Source of the DNA: Acidobacteriota bacterium
Lineage (GTDB): Bacteria; Acidobacteriota; Holophagae; Acanthopleuribacterales; Acanthopleuribacteraceae
DNA length: 60,414 bases
Direction: 5' to 3'
Assembly: GCA_002747255.1 (NCBI GenBank)
Contig: PDUC01000046.1
Location: 1-60,414 of the forward strand
Shown in pieces: positions 15,485 through 24,233 of the stretch (its first letter is position 1; the number at the start of each line of letters is the position of its first letter). A program made the translations under genes and the position numbers. The notes beneath the pieces are model-generated. The model saw only the letters and a program-made list of their open reading frames with translations, made no database searches and was not told the origin of the DNA.

Positions 15485-17389
15485 TTATTCAGCGCGCAGC
15501 AGTCTTTCAAGGGGGTAGACTTTGGGGTCCGCACCTTGTTTGAAGTAATCCGGAAGGGAAATCATGGCTGAATTGGCTTCTTCCTGGGTGTGGTACGCTC
15601 CCCAACAGACCCAAAAACAGTCTTTTCCATTTAAGTTTCTTGGAAGAATAAAAAATTCAGGAGCATTCCGAGAGGCATGCCACCCTTTGTTGATTGTGCT
15701 TTTTTGACAAGCTAATTCCAGTGCAATACAGAACTTGGCAACTTGAGAGGCTTTTTGTTTTTTCCACGCAGCAGCTGCCTCCCGGTATCTGTTCAGGCTC
15801 ATCAGCGTGTCTGGAGACAGTGGTTTCGTTTTTGACACTGGTAAATCTGACAATTCTGTCTTTGGGGGAATCCGTTCTTTTTTTTCATTCGGACTTTTGG
15901 CTTGTGGCAGTGGCTCAGGTGATTTGGTTTGTGTATCGTCCACGGTGCTGACTTGTTCTGTGACTGTTTTTCTTTCTTTTGCTTTGGTCTTTGGATTGAC
16001 GGTTCGTTGTTTGGAGTGAGAAACCGGATAAGCGTCCGGGTTGATAATCGGACTGCGCAAGCGCCTGGGGTCTTCTGTTTTCTCCTCAGTCAGGTCATTA
16101 GCCTCATTATTAGCTTCCGGCTTTGGGGTTGTTGCTTCTTCTTGCTCGATTTCCACCGTATCTTCTGTTGTTTGCTCTTCTTTCTGGACATCCACTTCTT
16201 CACGGTCCTCCAGGTTCGGTATAATATCCCGGTCTTGTTCTTTGCTGAGCTCTTCAAAGGTCGATAGATCGTCTCTCGGTTCCTCCATGGTCTTTGTTAC
16301 TTGATCGCTGCCGGTAACAGGATCCATTGGCTCGGCAGTATCGCCCATTTTGGACCAGATTAGAAGTGAACATAAAATCATCAGCACAGCTAGAGCGATG
16401 AAGATGTAGGACATCTTTTTGAAGAAGGGTTGCCTTTCCAGGCTCTCCAACTCACCATCGCCCTCTGGGTCTTCATCAGGTTCGTGATCGAAAGGCAGTT
16501 CATCGTCCTCTTCTTCAAGAGCTTCTATTCCCATGTCCTCCTGGATCGTTTCCGGCTGTTTCTCTGGTTGCGGTGTTTCGGGTTCAACAGGGATGCGTTC
16601 TATTTCGGCGGTTTCTTCCACGTGTGTGATTTCTGTGGTTTCGTTGAGTTCGGTTGAGAGCACCGCTTCCTGCAGCTCATCCTGAATTTGATCCGCTTCT
16701 TCTTCCAGCGGGATTTCCTCAATGGCACCCCACTGCCAGAGGGCATAAAGACATTTTAAAACGGTAAACTGGTCTTTTTGATGGGTCTCCATGCTGATTT
16801 GATTGATATCGCTTTCACCGTTCAGTACTTTGAAAATTTGCCAGAGTTCAGGGTCGAAGCTAAAGTCGCTTTCTGCAATACCGGAATTTGACGCGGGTCT
16901 GAAAACCTGGGTTAGCTTGTCGTTGAATTGATCCGAGATCCATTGCTTATCGTTGAGTTCCATAACCGCTTTAAAGAAGTCGGCCGGATAGGTGAGCGGC
17001 AGATTGACGTCATTTTCTTGATCGGACTCTTCAAAGTTGTAGCTGGCATCTGTTTCGGCTATACTCGCCGCGTAAATACCAAAAACCTGATCACGAGCGC
17101 CCTGAACGAGTTCGTTCTGAGTGATGATCCCCATGTTGACCAGGTTTTTTCCAATGGAGAGCTCAGGGTCCAGATTGTTTTTGGCCTCTTCAAACTGCTC
17201 CTGAGTGATCATTTCTTTCTTTATGAGAACTTGCTGAAGTTTGTCCTCTTCAGCTTCTGATGCGGCAAAAACAGGGATACCGGACGAAATGTAAACAGAT
17301 CGTCTGCCGCCACTTTTGCATTCTACGGTCAGGACACCCTTCTTCTTCTCTTGATACAGCTCGATATAGAAGGGAATGAGAGGTTTCAT
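15485..17389 (-). CDS. DUF4388-type protein with single membrane helix and SPOR-like C-terminus
   Basis: In this 634-residue protein, residues 1-110 resemble DUF4388/PatA-type domains (GVLTVECKSGGRRSVYISSG, then an ITQEQFEEA helix and GIITQNELVQGA). These are found in regulatory and surface-motility proteins of delta-proteobacteria and relatives. Residues 225-320 are very acidic. One membrane helix lies at about 325-346 (YIFIALAVLMILCSLLIW). A disordered Glu/Lys/Pro region follows. The last 80 residues (FFILPRNLNGKDCFWVCWGAYHTQEEA) look like a SPOR-style fold that would bind peptidoglycan. It starts 12 bases after the 17402 gene and probably shares its transcript. A link between cytoplasm and cell wall is inferred; the function is unknown. 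Confidence 0.7.
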   Translation of the reverse strand: MKPLIPFYIELYQEKKKGVLTVECKSGGRRSVYISSGIPVFAASEAEEDKLQQVLIKKEMITQEQFEEAKNNLDPELSIGKNLVNMGIITQNELVQGARDQVFGIYAASIAETDASYNFEESDQENDVNLPLTYPADFFKAVMELNDKQWISDQFNDKLTQVFRPASNSGIAESDFSFDPELWQIFKVLNGESDINQISMETHQKDQFTVLKCLYALWQWGAIEEIPLEEEADQIQDELQEAVLSTELNETTEITHVEETAEIERIPVEPETPQPEKQPETIQEDMGIEALEEEDDELPFDHEPDEDPEGDGELESLERQPFFKKMSYIFIALAVLMILCSLLIWSKMGDTAEPMDPVTGSDQVTKTMEEPRDDLSTFEELSKEQDRDIIPNLEDREEVDVQKEEQTTEDTVEIEQEEATTPKPEANNEANDLTEEKTEDPRRLRSPIINPDAYPVSHSKQRTVNPKTKAKERKTVTEQVSTVDDTQTKSPEPLPQAKSPNEKKERIPPKTELSDLPVSKTKPLSPDTLMSLNRYREAAAAWKKQKASQVAKFCIALELACQKSTINKGWHASRNAPEFFILPRNLNGKDCFWVCWGAYHTQEEANSAMISLPDYFKQGADPKVYPLERLLRAE

Positions 17390-17401
17390 AGCGGCAATAA
17401 A

Positions 17402-19231
17402 TTATTCTTCATCTTGGAAGAAACTGGATAGTTGACTGTAAAACTCTCGTGCCAATTCCGAAACCCTCGGGTTATCCAGTCTGTCAAAGCTGCTGATAAC
17501 AGCTTCCTTGTTTCTCTTTTTCCTGAGAATCTGAAAGCGTTTTTCTGCCAGGTAGACTTCAATTTGATTGATGAATTTGGGGTAGTTTTCATCGGGGAAG
17601 CATTCTTTAATTTGAACCATAACAGACTCCAGGTTTTCCACCAAATGGTCTTCAGTCATGACCTCTTCAGCTTGACTGTCATCACTTTGAGCTTCCATCT
17701 CTTCCACTGTCAGGGGAAAATTGGTAAAAGACAGATCCTCGATGTCCAATTCCTCTATCTCTTCCAGGGAGTCACTGTCATCATCCAAGTCCATCTTCGG
17801 AGCTGCGTATTCATCCTGATCAGATGAGGCGCGGTCTTCAGACAAGTCTTCTCCTGCGTGTGCAACTTCCCAGTTGCTGTCATCGTGATCTAAACCGGGA
17901 ACTTCCAGTGAATCGATCGCCAGCTCGTCCTGCTCGGAGAGCTCGTCCAGATCGTTGAATTGATCGTTAAAGGATGAATCAATTTCACTCTGTGCTTCTC
18001 CGAGGTTCAGAGAGAGGGCCGCCTCTTCTGACACCGTATCCATGTTCAACTGATCCTCTTCCAGCTCCTCCTCGTCATCCATGTTCAGCGTTTCCATAGA
18101 TAAGTCATCCAGGGAATGGTCTTGTAAATCAAACTCCTTTTCCAGGATAAAATCCGGATCGTCCAGCAGCTCAGCTGACTCAATATCCGATGGGTCTGGT
18201 TCAGACTTTTCCTGTTCATCCACTGCCACATCAACGGTTTCATACGGAGGAGGCACCAGTTCTGGAATTGGTGGCGGGAGTTCTGTTTCTTCTACTCCGT
18301 TTAATTCAGATAGAAGCACAGACTCTTCATAGTCAGCCGGATCGGTTTTTTCTTCGTATTCTACAGGTGCTTCGCCTGTAACATCTTTCAGCATGGTGGC
18401 CCTTGTTGCTTCCAGATCATCCACTTCTACTGATTGAAACGGGCTCTGTTCCCGCTCTTCGTCTGGAGAAACCACTTCGGTTTCAAGTGGCGTGTTGGCA
18501 TCTTCCTGTACAAGAGACGGGCCGCTTGCCGGTATTTGAAGGAAACTGTCTTTGTTGGCGAATACTTTAAATTCCTGGGGACGAATAAAGCCGCGCACAC
18601 CCTCAGCCTTAACGTGTTCCGGCGTTGCAACCATGATAATACCTGTAACTTCAGGTGCTGCGGTAAAACTCGCACAGTCTAGAAATTTGATAGAAAGCTT
18701 ACCGCTGGAAACATAGACATCTTCTTTGGAAATAAGTCGTTCACAATGCATTTGCTCCCTTACTTCGAGAGAAACCTTCTCTGCTTTAATTTGATCTATT
18801 TTTATGTTCTGGGCCGAAATGACCAGATCTCCGGTAGATTCGATACTCTGAATCTCGATATCTTCATCGAGAATAATTTCCAAATCTCCTGCAACGATTT
18901 CAGTTGTTTTGAGCTTCAGACCCTTGATTTGTCCGCGTTCTTTGATTTGAATAGCCTGTGAGATATCGAGATCATCAATTTCCAGGTTGAGGTTCTGGCA
19001 GGAGATCAGTTCTGCATTGAGCTTTTTGGCAGACACATAGATTTTCCCGTTTTCAGCCAGCAAATGACTGCAAGTGGTCACGTCTCCCTCAGGTGTAAAT
19101 TCAATGCTGCCTTCGGAAGATTTGATCGATAACGGAACCAATTCATTTGCAATACATATATCGCCGTTGTGAGTAATTGAAATTCGCTCACCTTGAATAA
19201 TCGATCCTTTGGGAAGATAAAGCTTTTCCAT
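17402..19231 (-). CDS. beta-helix (bactofilin-like) acidic protein of unknown function
   Basis: In this 609-residue protein, residues 1-220 are a run of short hydrophobic strands with regular turns (KIYVSAKKLNAELISCQNLN, EIQSIESTGDLVISAQNI). This is the pattern of a right-handed beta-helix or polymer-forming bactofilin-like fold. Residues 240-500 are extremely rich in Asp, Glu and Ser (for example LDDDSDSLEEIEELDIEDL) and should be disordered. The final 100 residues are helical (FPDENYPKFINQIEVYLAEKR) with basic patches. It has no signal peptide and is therefore cytoplasmic. It leads a two-gene unit with the DUF4388 protein 12 bases downstream. A scaffold role is a guess from architecture. 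Confidence 0.65.
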   Translation of the reverse strand: MEKLYLPKGSIIQGERISITHNGDICIANELVPLSIKSSEGSIEFTPEGDVTTCSHLLAENGKIYVSAKKLNAELISCQNLNLEIDDLDISQAIQIKERGQIKGLKLKTTEIVAGDLEIILDEDIEIQSIESTGDLVISAQNIKIDQIKAEKVSLEVREQMHCERLISKEDVYVSSGKLSIKFLDCASFTAAPEVTGIIMVATPEHVKAEGVRGFIRPQEFKVFANKDSFLQIPASGPSLVQEDANTPLETEVVSPDEEREQSPFQSVEVDDLEATRATMLKDVTGEAPVEYEEKTDPADYEESVLLSELNGVEETELPPPIPELVPPPYETVDVAVDEQEKSEPDPSDIESAELLDDPDFILEKEFDLQDHSLDDLSMETLNMDDEEELEEDQLNMDTVSEEAALSLNLGEAQSEIDSSFNDQFNDLDELSEQDELAIDSLEVPGLDHDDSNWEVAHAGEDLSEDRASSDQDEYAAPKMDLDDDSDSLEEIEELDIEDLSFTNFPLTVEEMEAQSDDSQAEEVMTEDHLVENLESVMVQIKECFPDENYPKFINQIEVYLAEKRFQILRKKRNKEAVISSFDRLDNPRVSELAREFYSQLSSFFQDEE

Positions 19232-19590
19232 GATGCCACCACCTTGTTTAGATCAACCCATCTTACATCAAAGTACAGATATTCTTCAAGCTGTATTGGA
19301 TAGAGCGTGTTACCGGTTTATGAAAGGCATAAACCGTTATCGGGATCACAGTTTTACTGACCTGAGAACTCATGTTTTTCGGGCACAGTAACAGGAATAG
19401 CGAAACTCGGTCTGGTTAGTCAGCGTAAGAGCACGCTAACACGGTAAATTGGCTTTGAAACATGAAACATTCGTGTCAATTTGTGTTCCTTCGTGGTTAC
19501 AGAAATATCAGTAAGACACCTCAATCCCAGCTCACCCTGTCTGTCTACTTCCTGCAATTCCAGGCAGTGCCTGTACTTTCTGACCGACAG
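19232..19590. other. intergenic region with hairpin and partial repeat
   Basis: There is no gene here. CGGTTTATG (19314-19322) and CATAAACCG (19328-19336) form a perfect 9-bp hairpin with a 5-base loop, 83 bases upstream of the 17402-19231 gene start. No T tract follows, so an operator or structured leader is more likely than a terminator. At 19469-19498 ATTCGTGTCAATTTGTG plus TTCCTTCGTGGTT is a partial copy of the repeat seen at 444-2256. Confidence 0.5.
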
Positions 19591-21672
19591 TTAAATGGGA
19601 ATTTGTATGGTGAAAATGGTGCCCTTGGGGTGGTTGTCTGAAACCAGGATTTGCCAGCCGTGGTCGTAGATAATGCGTTGCACGATTGCGAGGCCCAGAC
19701 CGGTGCCCTTGGGTGATTTGGAGTAATAGGGAATGAAAATTTTGCGTTTTTCGTCATCTGGAATGCCTTTACCTCGATCGCGTATTCTCAAGTAGGCCAG
19801 ACTGTCGGAACAGTCGAGCGATAGGGTAATGCGGTCGCCTTGCTGACTGGCGGAGGCGGCATTGTCGACTAAATTGTTCAATACCTGTCTTATTTGCGAG
19901 GCATCACCGGTGACATCAAGCGAGTTGACCTTCAAATCCAGCTGAAGCTGTACCTGCCTGTGAACCATGGACAGCGACTGGAAGCTGCTTTTCAGCAGGT
20001 TGACCAGCTCGAAGCGTTCTTTAGCCGGTGCCGGTAATTTGGCGTAGTTGGAAAATTCGTTGACAAGCTGACTTAACAAATTAATTTCAGAAGAGATGGT
20101 TTCGTAACCGGACTGAATGACATCCTTCAAATTATCGGCATTCTGCTGGGATTTCCGGTAAATGCGCTGAATACTCAACTGGATGGGTGTCAGCGGATTT
20201 TTTATTTCATGGGCCACCCTGCGGGCCACCTCGCGCCATGCGGCCAGCTTTTGAGCGTTGAGCAGGGGCGTGAGATTCTCAAGAACCATAATGGAACCCA
20301 GCAGCTGACCCTTGCTCTGGATGGGTATCAGTGTGACGGCCACATTCAGTTGCTCGTGCGCTCTCAGCCATTCAACCTGTTCCGTGAGCGGGTTGTACCC
20401 GTGCCGGGTGTATCGCTCCCATAAAACCTGTAAGGGTGTTAGATTCTCATACTGATTAAACTCTTTAATGTGTTTGGGTTTGAAAGAGATCATTTTTTCT
20501 GCTGCGGGGTTGCATGTTCGAATGGTGCCATCCATGTGACAGGAAATAATGCCTGCATTGACTTCCTTAATCAGGGTTTCCGTGTAGTCAAACTGCTCGC
20601 TCAATTGCTTGTTGACCGATTCAAGATCCAAAGCCTTGGTTTGCAGCTCCTGCCGGTTTTCCTTTAACTGCAGGATCATGCTGTTAAAAGCCACACCCAG
20701 ATCTTCCAGTTCATCTCCGGTTTGAAGCTCGATGGTGTTATCGAAATTTCCTCTGGCTACTTGATCCGTTCCATGGATCAGGATTTTCAGCGAACGCATG
20801 AGGGAACGCGAAAAAGCCGTTCCCATCCAAATACCTCCGAACACAACCGCAAAGGTAATAATGAGCAGCGTGGTTTTATACGTATCCGAAACCCGGTCTC
20901 GCTTGCGCTTGGCGTGGTTGAGATAGGAATAGCTGTCGGAAAGGAAGGCCCATCTTTCGGTGAAAGGGCTCTCTTGAACGAGCACCAGCACCAGCTCACC
21001 GCCTTCATACCGGTAGGGGAACCGCCAAACAGACAGCCCGTCATCGTAGAGGATATTTTTTATTTTTTCCGTCTTTTGTTTGCTTTGCTGAATGAGACTG
21101 AGCCGGTAGGGTTCAAGACCGTTCAGGTAGACGGCTTTTTCTTTGGCATCGTCGGGATAGTACTCGATTCCCGATAGCTGGAATTGTTCAAGCAGTTTTT
21201 GAATGGCTTCGGGATTGTCGACCGCCTCTGGATCCACAAAAAGATGGGCAGAATTTTGGAAAAGTGTCTGAAACTGATGAATGACCTGTTCATTGAGCTG
21301 ATAGGCTTCTTCAATTACTTTGGCAATATTGGAGTCAATGGAGAGTCTTTGCAGCGTGCGCGACAAAATTTGCGAGGAGAAAAAGTACATCATGCCCGCA
21401 GGAATCAGGGAAAGAGGCAGGATACCAAAGAAGAGTTTGGTTTTTATACGAAAGCCCTTCCTCTTGTCTTTCCGCTCACTGTAGAGCTTCATGATGCTTC
21501 GCGTGATGATGAAAAACAGGGTCAGGAACAGCAGCGCGTTCAGGGTAGTCAGCAGTAGAACGATAATATCGGCCGCTGCGGTGGCCTGAGTCTGCGAGAG
21601 ATGCCAGAAGAGAATGGCGATCAGTCCGGCCAGGAAAACGGCGAGCATGATTAGCCAATGAGTGTTTTTCAT
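19591..21672 (-). CDS. NtrY-like sensor histidine kinase
   Basis: This membrane kinase has about 693 residues. Two N-terminal helices, a third near residue 85-100, a periplasmic sensor region and a helix near 265-285 lead into HAMP, PAS (ISCHMDGTIRTCNPAAEKMI), HisKA with the phospho-His in RRVAHEIKNPLTPIQ (near 488), and HATPase_c. The ATPase motifs are NLVDNAASAS, DRGKGIP and GTGLGLAIVQRII. This is the NtrY/AtoS type that usually phosphorylates an NtrC-like regulator, but none is encoded here. I start it at ATG 21672, five bases after the mtaB stop. An upstream frame start at 21735 would overlap mtaB by 59 bases. It is last in the dsbD-punA-cdd-mtaB run. Confidence 0.87.
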   Translation of the reverse strand: MKNTHWLIMLAVFLAGLIAILFWHLSQTQATAAADIIVLLLTTLNALLFLTLFFIITRSIMKLYSERKDKRKGFRIKTKLFFGILPLSLIPAGMMYFFSSQILSRTLQRLSIDSNIAKVIEEAYQLNEQVIHQFQTLFQNSAHLFVDPEAVDNPEAIQKLLEQFQLSGIEYYPDDAKEKAVYLNGLEPYRLSLIQQSKQKTEKIKNILYDDGLSVWRFPYRYEGGELVLVLVQESPFTERWAFLSDSYSYLNHAKRKRDRVSDTYKTTLLIITFAVVFGGIWMGTAFSRSLMRSLKILIHGTDQVARGNFDNTIELQTGDELEDLGVAFNSMILQLKENRQELQTKALDLESVNKQLSEQFDYTETLIKEVNAGIISCHMDGTIRTCNPAAEKMISFKPKHIKEFNQYENLTPLQVLWERYTRHGYNPLTEQVEWLRAHEQLNVAVTLIPIQSKGQLLGSIMVLENLTPLLNAQKLAAWREVARRVAHEIKNPLTPIQLSIQRIYRKSQQNADNLKDVIQSGYETISSEINLLSQLVNEFSNYAKLPAPAKERFELVNLLKSSFQSLSMVHRQVQLQLDLKVNSLDVTGDASQIRQVLNNLVDNAASASQQGDRITLSLDCSDSLAYLRIRDRGKGIPDDEKRKIFIPYYSKSPKGTGLGLAIVQRIIYDHGWQILVSDNHPKGTIFTIQIPI

Positions 21673-21676
21673 GAAC

Positions 21677-23020
21677 TTAATCCAGTAGTTGAATGGGTTC
21701 TGCTGTGGGTACGGCCAAATCTTTTGAGATGACACGTACCATAACGCGCTTACCAGCGAGAGTCTGATCCTGTATCTTATCCAGCAGGGGTTGATGATTC
21801 AAGAGACATTCCACGTAATTATCCGTCAAAACCTTGAAAGCGCGGTGTTCTTTTTTCGATTGAATAATAATTCCTGGCCGAATTTTCAGGTGTTGCTGCT
21901 CCTGGTGCTGGAGTTTCCTCCTGGCGGAAAATTCTCTCAGGATTCTGGCCCGGTTCTTGATTATCCGCCCGTTTATTTGGTCTTTCATGCCGGATGCCCT
22001 GGTGCCGGAGCGATTGGAATAGGGAAAGACGTGCAGGTAATCCATGGGAATGGAGTGGAGAAAGGCTTCGGTTCCGTGAAATTCCTCTTCGGTTTCACCG
22101 GGGAAACCCACAATCACATCGGCGCCAATGCAGAGATCGGGGATTTCAGCTTTCAGCCTGCCAACGCGCTCTTTGAATTGTTCCACACTGTAGCCTCGTC
22201 TCATGCGTTTGAGTGTGGCGTTGTGACCGCTTTGCAGGGGAATGTGCAAGTGGGGGACAATATGAGAACTGTTCTTGATGAGCTCTATCAGCCGGTCGGG
22301 GATTTCGGGTGAATCCAGCGACGATATTCTTATCCATATCTCAGGGCATTGTTCGTCCAATGCAGCCAGTAAATCGACCAGAGTCTGCCTGGGCTTTAAA
22401 TCGCGGCCCCAGGTTCCGATGTGGATTCCCGTCAGCACGACTTCTTTGACCTGCTTCCTTATGAGTACATCGACTTGTTTGAGTATGTCGGCCAGCGGAA
22501 CGGAACGGTTGTTTCCCCTTACAAATGGAATGATGCAATAGGAACAGCGCAAATTGCAGCCATCCTGAATTTTAATGAAGGCCCTTGTTTTGGCTTTAAA
22601 ATCATTCAGCAGTCTGAATTCCGCGGGCCGTTTCTCCATGATGTCGTGAGCCTCAGTGAACACGGCTCCGGCACCGTTGTAGGCCTTGATAATGGGCGAA
22701 ACATCGTATTTATTGACATTGGTTGTGACAAAATCGATCTCTTCCATAGCCGAGACATCCTCTGTCCTGGCCTGGGCGTAACAACCTGTTACCACCAGAA
22801 AACCATTGGGGTTGCGCCGCCTGAACTTGCGGATGAGGTTTCTCGATTCAGCATCGCTGTTATTGGTTACCGTACAGGTGTTCAACAGCAACAGATCGGC
22901 TGTGTAGAGATTATCCGTTCTTTTGAAACCCTCTTTCTCAAAACCGGTACTCATGGCTTCGGAATCGTAGAAATTGAGCTTGCACCCCATGGTGTGAATG
23001 GCGTAAGTGGGGTTAGCCAT
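21677..23020 (-). CDS. mtaB: tRNA t6A methylthiotransferase MtaB
   Basis: This 447-residue radical-SAM methylthiotransferase converts t6A37 to ms2t6A in ANN-decoding tRNAs. The N-terminal UPF0004 domain holds three cluster cysteines, in HTMGCKLNFYDSE, NTCTVTNN and VTGCYAQ. The GCKLN form separates MtaB from MiaB (GCQMN). The radical-SAM cluster is CNLRCSYCIIP, followed by RGNNRSVP. A TRAM-like end (AGKRVMVRVISKD) closes the protein. The start at ATG 23020 overlaps the cdd stop. All catalytic cysteines are present. Confidence 0.93.
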   Translation of the reverse strand: MANPTYAIHTMGCKLNFYDSEAMSTGFEKEGFKRTDNLYTADLLLLNTCTVTNNSDAESRNLIRKFRRRNPNGFLVVTGCYAQARTEDVSAMEEIDFVTTNVNKYDVSPIIKAYNGAGAVFTEAHDIMEKRPAEFRLLNDFKAKTRAFIKIQDGCNLRCSYCIIPFVRGNNRSVPLADILKQVDVLIRKQVKEVVLTGIHIGTWGRDLKPRQTLVDLLAALDEQCPEIWIRISSLDSPEIPDRLIELIKNSSHIVPHLHIPLQSGHNATLKRMRRGYSVEQFKERVGRLKAEIPDLCIGADVIVGFPGETEEEFHGTEAFLHSIPMDYLHVFPYSNRSGTRASGMKDQINGRIIKNRARILREFSARRKLQHQEQQHLKIRPGIIIQSKKEHRAFKVLTDNYVECLLNHQPLLDKIQDQTLAGKRVMVRVISKDLAVPTAEPIQLLD

Positions 23021-23429
23021 CACTTAAATCACCAGGTCCAAACGCCGATGGCAACAGCGTGTGAAAGGGGACTTGTTTCAGAATATGGCCGGGCTGCGTG
23101 GAGAGGTAGACCGTTGTGTTTTGGTTGGCAAATTCAACGATAACCTGCCTGCATGCGCCACAGGGATAAGTGGGTTTGTTCGTTCTGACAGCCACTAAAA
23201 CCGCATCCAGCGAGCCCGGTTCCAGGCAGGCAAATGTAATAGCGGAGGCAATGGCGTGGCGCTCGGCACAGACGGTGAGCCCGTAGGAGGCATTTTCCAC
23301 ATTGCATCCTGAGAAGATGCGATTCTGTGAAAGGACGGCCGCGCCCACCTTGAACCGGGAATAGGGCGCATAGGCAGCTTCTTCAGCCTGCCACGCGGCC
23401 TCTAGCAAGGCTTCAATGTGTGAATCCAT
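23013..23429 (-). CDS. cdd: cytidine deaminase
   Basis: This 138-residue tetrameric-type cytidine deaminase converts cytidine and deoxycytidine to uridine forms. FKVGAAVLSQNRIFSGCNVENASYG binds substrate. CAERHAIASAI contains the zinc Cys and catalytic Glu, and PCGACRQVI carries the other two zinc Cys. It overlaps punA upstream and mtaB downstream, so the nucleoside salvage genes are translationally linked. Confidence 0.94.
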   Translation of the reverse strand: MDSHIEALLEAAWQAEEAAYAPYSRFKVGAAVLSQNRIFSGCNVENASYGLTVCAERHAIASAITFACLEPGSLDAVLVAVRTNKPTYPCGACRQVIVEFANQNTTVYLSTQPGHILKQVPFHTLLPSAFGPGDLSDG

Positions 23430-24232
23430 TGCGTGACCAACCTTTCAAATGTGCGGCTCATTTTTCCAATAACGTCTTTCACTTCATCGTGCGACAGGGT
23501 GGCATCGGAAAGACCGGCAGCCGCGTTAGAGACACAGGAAAGACCGAGTACCTTCATGCCGCAGTGATTGGCTGCAATGCATTCGGGAACAGTGGACATT
23601 CCGACCACATCGGCTCCCAGTGTTTGGAACATGCGTATTTCTGCGGGGGTCTCGTAGGATGGGCCTGTGACAGCGAGGTAAACACCTTTTCTGATCTGAA
23701 CTTGGTTTTCAGCTGCAACGCGTTCAAAATCACGGCGGAATTGCGGTGAATAAGCGTATGTCATGTCGGGAAATCGCGGCCCCATTTCGGTGAGGTTTTT
23801 ACCGATAAGCGGATTGGTTCCCATGAAGTTGATGTGATCTTCAATTAACATAATATCGCCGGCGGCATATTCCCGGTTACAGGCACCGGATGCGTTGGTG
23901 ACCAGCAGGTTCTTTATTCCCAAAGCCGCCATGACGCGAACGGGAAAGACCACATCGCTCATGGAGTGACCTTCGTAATAGTGATAGCGTCCCTGTTGGC
24001 AGAGCAGTGTTTGACCCGCCACTTCTCCAATGATTAAATTGCCCTGATGACCTTCCACGCCGCAGGGTTTAAAGCCGGGAATATCTTCATAGCGTAGAAT
24101 AGTGGGGTTTTCAAGTCGACTGCCAAAGTCGCCAAGTCCGGAACCGAGAATGACACCTAGTTGAAAGGGACTTTCTCCCGATCGTTGACAATGGTCTTTA
24201 ATCCAACTGGCTGCTTCTGATATTTTTTTCAT
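23402..24232 (-). CDS. punA: purine nucleoside phosphorylase (trimeric type)
   Basis: This 276-residue enzyme cleaves guanosine and inosine nucleosides with phosphate. Motifs are GVILGSGLGDF (phosphate site), GRYHYYEGHSMSDVVFPVRV, NASGACNREYAAGDIMLIEDHIN, and VYLAVTGPSYETPAE followed by GADVVGMSTVPE. The last stretch has the Glu-x-Met purine and ribose contacts. Length and motifs are those of the low-molecular-mass trimeric family. The ribosome site AAGGAG lies inside the end of dsbD, one base separating the two coding regions. It overlaps cdd by 28 bases. Confidence 0.94.
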   Translation of the reverse strand: MKKISEAASWIKDHCQRSGESPFQLGVILGSGLGDFGSRLENPTILRYEDIPGFKPCGVEGHQGNLIIGEVAGQTLLCQQGRYHYYEGHSMSDVVFPVRVMAALGIKNLLVTNASGACNREYAAGDIMLIEDHINFMGTNPLIGKNLTEMGPRFPDMTYAYSPQFRRDFERVAAENQVQIRKGVYLAVTGPSYETPAEIRMFQTLGADVVGMSTVPECIAANHCGMKVLGLSCVSNAAAGLSDATLSHDEVKDVIGKMSRTFERLVTQWIHTLKPC

Positions 24233-24233
24233 G

